Below, piece after piece: positions 5,997 to 8,199 of a stretch of DNA of 8,199 nt; the first letter of the stretch is position 1, and every line of letters starts with the position of its first letter. Source of the DNA: an uncultured Actinomyces sp. GTDB lineage: Bacteria; Actinomycetota; Actinomycetes; Actinomycetales; Actinomycetaceae. The notes under the pieces were generated by a model, which did no database searches, was not told where the DNA came from, and worked only from the letters and a program-made list of their open reading frames with translations. The DNA lies in assembly GCA_900554605.1 (NCBI GenBank), contig USHU01000037.1:1-8199 (forward strand). Reading direction: 5' to 3'. A program made the position numbers and the translations under genes.

Positions 5997-7121
5997 ATGT
6001 CTCTTTTTATTGATATCCACGTTCTGCAGACCCTTCCTCCGTCGAACCCGAATCGTGACGACACTGGTGCGCCTAAGAGTGCAACTTTCGGTGGCGTGCG
6101 ACGTATGCGCATTTCCTCGCAGGCAATCAAGCGAGCTACTCGTGAGGACTTCGAAGGAAAGATCGCTGACTCTAACTACGGAGTTCGCACGAAGAAGATC
6201 GTTGAGCTTGTGGCTCGCAAGATTTCTGAAATGCGTCCCGATCTTGATTCGCGTGCTGTTGAACTCGCGGAAATGGGTCTGAAGTCTATCGGCTTCAAGC
6301 TCACTGAGCCGCGCGGTGCGAAGAGTGAACAGGAACGGAAGGAGTCCGGATTCCTTGTATTCCTGTCTGCAAAACAAATTGAACACGTTGCGGAAGCGTT
6401 GATTTCGGTCGCTGATGCTGACGATCCTGCAGTGGCTTTCAAGGAACTTAAGCCGCGAGATCTGGTTGACACGAACCACTCGATTGATATCGCTCTGTTC
6501 GGGCGTATGGTCGCAGAACCAAATTCTCTTAACGTCGATGCTGCATGCCAGGTTGCACACGCCATCGGGGTTGGCGCAGTTGAGAACGAATACGACTACT
6601 ACACCGCTGTCGATGATGAAAAGAAGCGTAATGAGGACGCCGACGAAGGCGCCGGAATGATCGGTACCATCGAGTTTGCCTCGGCAACGGTATATCGTTA
6701 CGCAACAATCAATGTCGATATGCTTCGCGAGAATCTGGGTGATGACGCAGTTACTGATCGTGCGATTGAACTCTTCATCGATAGCTTCGTTCGTTCGATG
6801 CCGACCGGTAAAATTACAACTTTTGCAAACCGTACTCTCCCGGACGCAGTTTTGGTGCAGGTTCGCGATGACCAGCCAATTAACATGAGCGGTGCCTTCG
6901 AGGACCCGATCGTTGCAGATTCGAAGGGATATGCTGAACCAGCGATCGCGCGTTTCGTCGAATTTGAATCCCAATTACGCACGCTCACCGGCCTCGAGGC
7001 TGTGGAATCTCTCGCTGCGTGGACTACGCCTCGTGGCGCGAAGTTTGGCCAGGTTGGAAAGCAAGTGCGCTTGGTTGATCTCGGCGGAGCGACCGTGGAA
7101 GCAGTCCGAGGAACGCGATGA
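5997..7121 (+). CDS. cas7e: Cascade backbone subunit Cas7 (Cse4, CasC)
   Basis: Cas7 forms the helical backbone that coats the crRNA spacer, one subunit per six nucleotides, and kinks every sixth base out of the duplex. The N-terminus FIDIHVLQTLPPSNPNRDDTG (4-24) with APKSATFGGVRRMRIS (25-40) and SQAIKRATR (41-49) is diagnostic. Also present are YRYATINVDMLRENLG and an FANRTLPDAVL segment. The length from ATG 5997 is 374 residues. An in-frame GTG at 5943 would add 18 residues but has no Shine-Dalgarno and precedes the strongly conserved beginning. ATG 5997 has AAAGGAAAG (5985-5993) before it. A 55-base A/T-rich gap separates it from cse2, the only real gap inside the operon, which may give this six-copy subunit its own strong translation. 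It overlaps cas5 by ATGA. Confidence 0.95.
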   Translation: MSLFIDIHVLQTLPPSNPNRDDTGAPKSATFGGVRRMRISSQAIKRATREDFEGKIADSNYGVRTKKIVELVARKISEMRPDLDSRAVELAEMGLKSIGFKLTEPRGAKSEQERKESGFLVFLSAKQIEHVAEALISVADADDPAVAFKELKPRDLVDTNHSIDIALFGRMVAEPNSLNVDAACQVAHAIGVGAVENEYDYYTAVDDEKKRNEDADEGAGMIGTIEFASATVYRYATINVDMLRENLGDDAVTDRAIELFIDSFVRSMPTGKITTFANRTLPDAVLVQVRDDQPINMSGAFEDPIVADSKGYAEPAIARFVEFESQLRTLTGLEAVESLAAWTTPRGAKFGQVGKQVRLVDLGGATVEAVRGTR

Positions 7122-7846
7122 GTAAAGTGCTCGTCTTAAGAATGGCGGGCCCCATGCAATCATGGGGATCCTCCAGTCGTTTTACCCGCAGATCAACAGA
7201 GGCTTTTCCTACGAAGAGTGGAATTCTCGGTTTACTCGCGGCTGCGCAAGGCAGAAGGCGTACTGATCCAATTGAGGATCTTGCTCAGCTTCGCGTCGCA
7301 GTGCGAGTTGACCAGCGTGGAGAGCTCCTGCGTGATTTCCATACCGCTCACCGGGGGAGTGAATCAATGCCTCTATCCGAGCGGTACTACCGAGCAGACG
7401 CTGCCTTTGCAGGTTTCGTCGAGGGTCCTAACGACCTAATCGATGGACTTTCACAGGCTATTCTTCGGCCAGCATTTCCCTTGTATCTGGGGCGTCGCTC
7501 ATGCCCTCCAACCATGCCTCTTCGACTTGCAGTACGTGATGAAGAGATGTGGGAGGTCATCACAACAACTCCTTGGCTGGCTTCGACGTACTACCAGAAG
7601 AAGCAGCGCTTCGAGCAATACGTGAGCCTTCGCGTGCTTGCTGATGAGGGGGTTATCCCAGAGTTGGTTGGTGCAACGTCGGCGCAAACGCTCCAAGATG
7701 TTCCGGTCAGTTTTGATTCGGAGCATCGCATGTATACCTTCCGAACTGTTGAGGAAACACGAATTGCTCTGGAAAACCCGGAGTATGTTCAAGTTTCCCC
7801 GCAGGAAGGCGCACGTCTTGGTCACGATCCGATGGGGGTTCTCTAA
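7118..7846 (+). CDS. cas5e: Cascade subunit Cas5e (CasD)
   Basis: Cas5e binds the 8-nt 5' handle of the crRNA and caps the Cas7 backbone near Cse1. The N-terminal RAMP fold shows VLVLRMAGPMQSWGSSSRF (4-22), then RRSTEAFPTKSGILGLLAAA (24-43), the standard Cas5 beginning with its glycine-rich turn. Later family blocks are LRDFHTAH (71-78), SERYYRADAAF (87-97) and RPAFPLYLGRRSCPP (117-131). The 242 residues are normal. The ATG overlaps the cas7 stop (ATGA) with GAGG at 7108-7111 as ribosome site. The stop TAA shares its last base with the ATG of cas6e. In the proposed guide the handle it would hold is ATGATCCA. Confidence 0.94.
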   Translation: MSKVLVLRMAGPMQSWGSSSRFTRRSTEAFPTKSGILGLLAAAQGRRRTDPIEDLAQLRVAVRVDQRGELLRDFHTAHRGSESMPLSERYYRADAAFAGFVEGPNDLIDGLSQAILRPAFPLYLGRRSCPPTMPLRLAVRDEEMWEVITTTPWLASTYYQKKQRFEQYVSLRVLADEGVIPELVGATSAQTLQDVPVSFDSEHRMYTFRTVEETRIALENPEYVQVSPQEGARLGHDPMGVL

Positions 7847-8199
7847 TGTATCTGACGCGAATCTATTTGAACCCACAGCGTCGCGGAACATGGCGTCTTG
7901 CAAGGAGCCGGCAGGTTCTACATGCGGCCATTATGAATTGCTTTCCGCCGGGAGTCCTTGAGCAGGCGGGAGCTTCTCGGGTTTTGTGGCGCTTGGATAG
8001 GCCTGCGGCTCCTGTGGGGCGAGGCCGTGAAGGACGTCCATCGTGGTCTCTGTACATTTCCAGCCCTGTGTCTCCTGATCCCTCACACATTGTTGAGGAA
8101 GCAGGGTATGCAACGGAGGGGGGAGTTGTTGTGCGGGAACTTGATGGTTTCCTCGATCGCCTTGAGGTCGGTCAGCGATGGGGTTTCCGCGTGTGCGTA
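7846..8199 (+). CDS. cas6e: CRISPR endoribonuclease Cas6e (CasE, Cse3), 5' part
   Basis: Cas6e cuts pre-crRNA at the base of the repeat hairpin and stays bound to the 3' stem-loop as a Cascade subunit. The frame opens at ATG 7846, overlapping the cas5 stop as TAATG, and stays open for 118 codons to the window edge. Family residues are visible: MYLTRIYLNP (1-10), QVLHAAI (23-29), FPPGV (33-37), VLWRLDR (46-52), LYISSP (69-74), HIVEEAGY (81-88), then LDRLEVGQRWGFRV (103-116). His26 matches the catalytic His26 of the Thermus thermophilus enzyme, while the position of its Tyr23 is Gln here. The C-terminal half with the glycine-rich loop lies outside the window. It is expected to process real crRNAs and, at the 5' side, the guide at 438-511. 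Confidence 0.93.
   Translation, partial: MYLTRIYLNPQRRGTWRLARSRQVLHAAIMNCFPPGVLEQAGASRVLWRLDRPAAPVGRGREGRPSWSLYISSPVSPDPSHIVEEAGYATEGGVVVRELDGFLDRLEVGQRWGFRVCV

Noticed and set aside
5970..6974. Long antisense open frame of 334 codons opposite cas7
   Set aside because: Cas7 on the + strand is unmistakable and in operon context. The antisense frame shows no family resemblance and is a by-product of cas7 codon use.

Overview
The window holds most of a type I-E (Cascade) CRISPR-Cas operon on the + strand, in the order cas3, cse1 (casA), cse2 (casB), cas7, cas5, cas6e; cas6e runs off the right edge. Gene order, tight overlaps (TGATG, ATGA, ATGA, TAATG), moderate GC, GTG/TTG start options and the Cas sequences (Cas7 with NRDDTGAPK, Cas5 with GPMQSWG) suggest an actinobacterium, perhaps Actinomyces-like. 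The genus is a guess. cas1, cas2 and a real CRISPR array are not in the window; they would be expected beyond the right edge.

Layout: 1-437 is non-coding or unrecognised. 438-511 is a crRNA-like mini-gene: a shortened I-E repeat, a 20-21 nt spacer-like segment, then the first 21 nt of an I-E repeat whose hairpin doubles as a rho-independent terminator. 512-627 is the cas promoter and leader. 631-3630 is cas3, divided by an in-frame TAG at 1408-1410 into an HD nuclease part and a DExH helicase part. 3630-5300 is cse1, 5297-5941 cse2, 5997-7121 cas7, 7118-7846 cas5e, and 7846-8199 the 5' part of cas6e.

Main result: the spacer-like segment (from 463) matches the cas promoter (558-571) at 12 of 14 positions. 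The only mismatches are at spacer positions 6 and 12, the bases that Cascade flips out and does not read, and an AA/AAT PAM-like triplet sits just upstream (555-557). The match overlaps the best -10 candidate (566-571). This is what is expected of a CreR-type guide (a crRNA-like cas-regulating RNA) that sends Cascade to repress its own operon. The general principle is known for several CRISPR types; this instance is read directly from the sequence.

How the parts may work together: Cas6e would process the guide's 5' side, Cas5 and Cas6e would hold its ends, a shortened Cas7/Cse2 backbone would carry the 20-nt spacer, and Cse1 would read the PAM at the cas promoter. Repression would ease when Cascade is titrated by ordinary crRNAs or blocked by an inhibitor. 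The TAG in cas3 would separate or disable the nuclease-helicase, so this strain may keep the DNA-binding arm (Cascade) while being weakened in target destruction.
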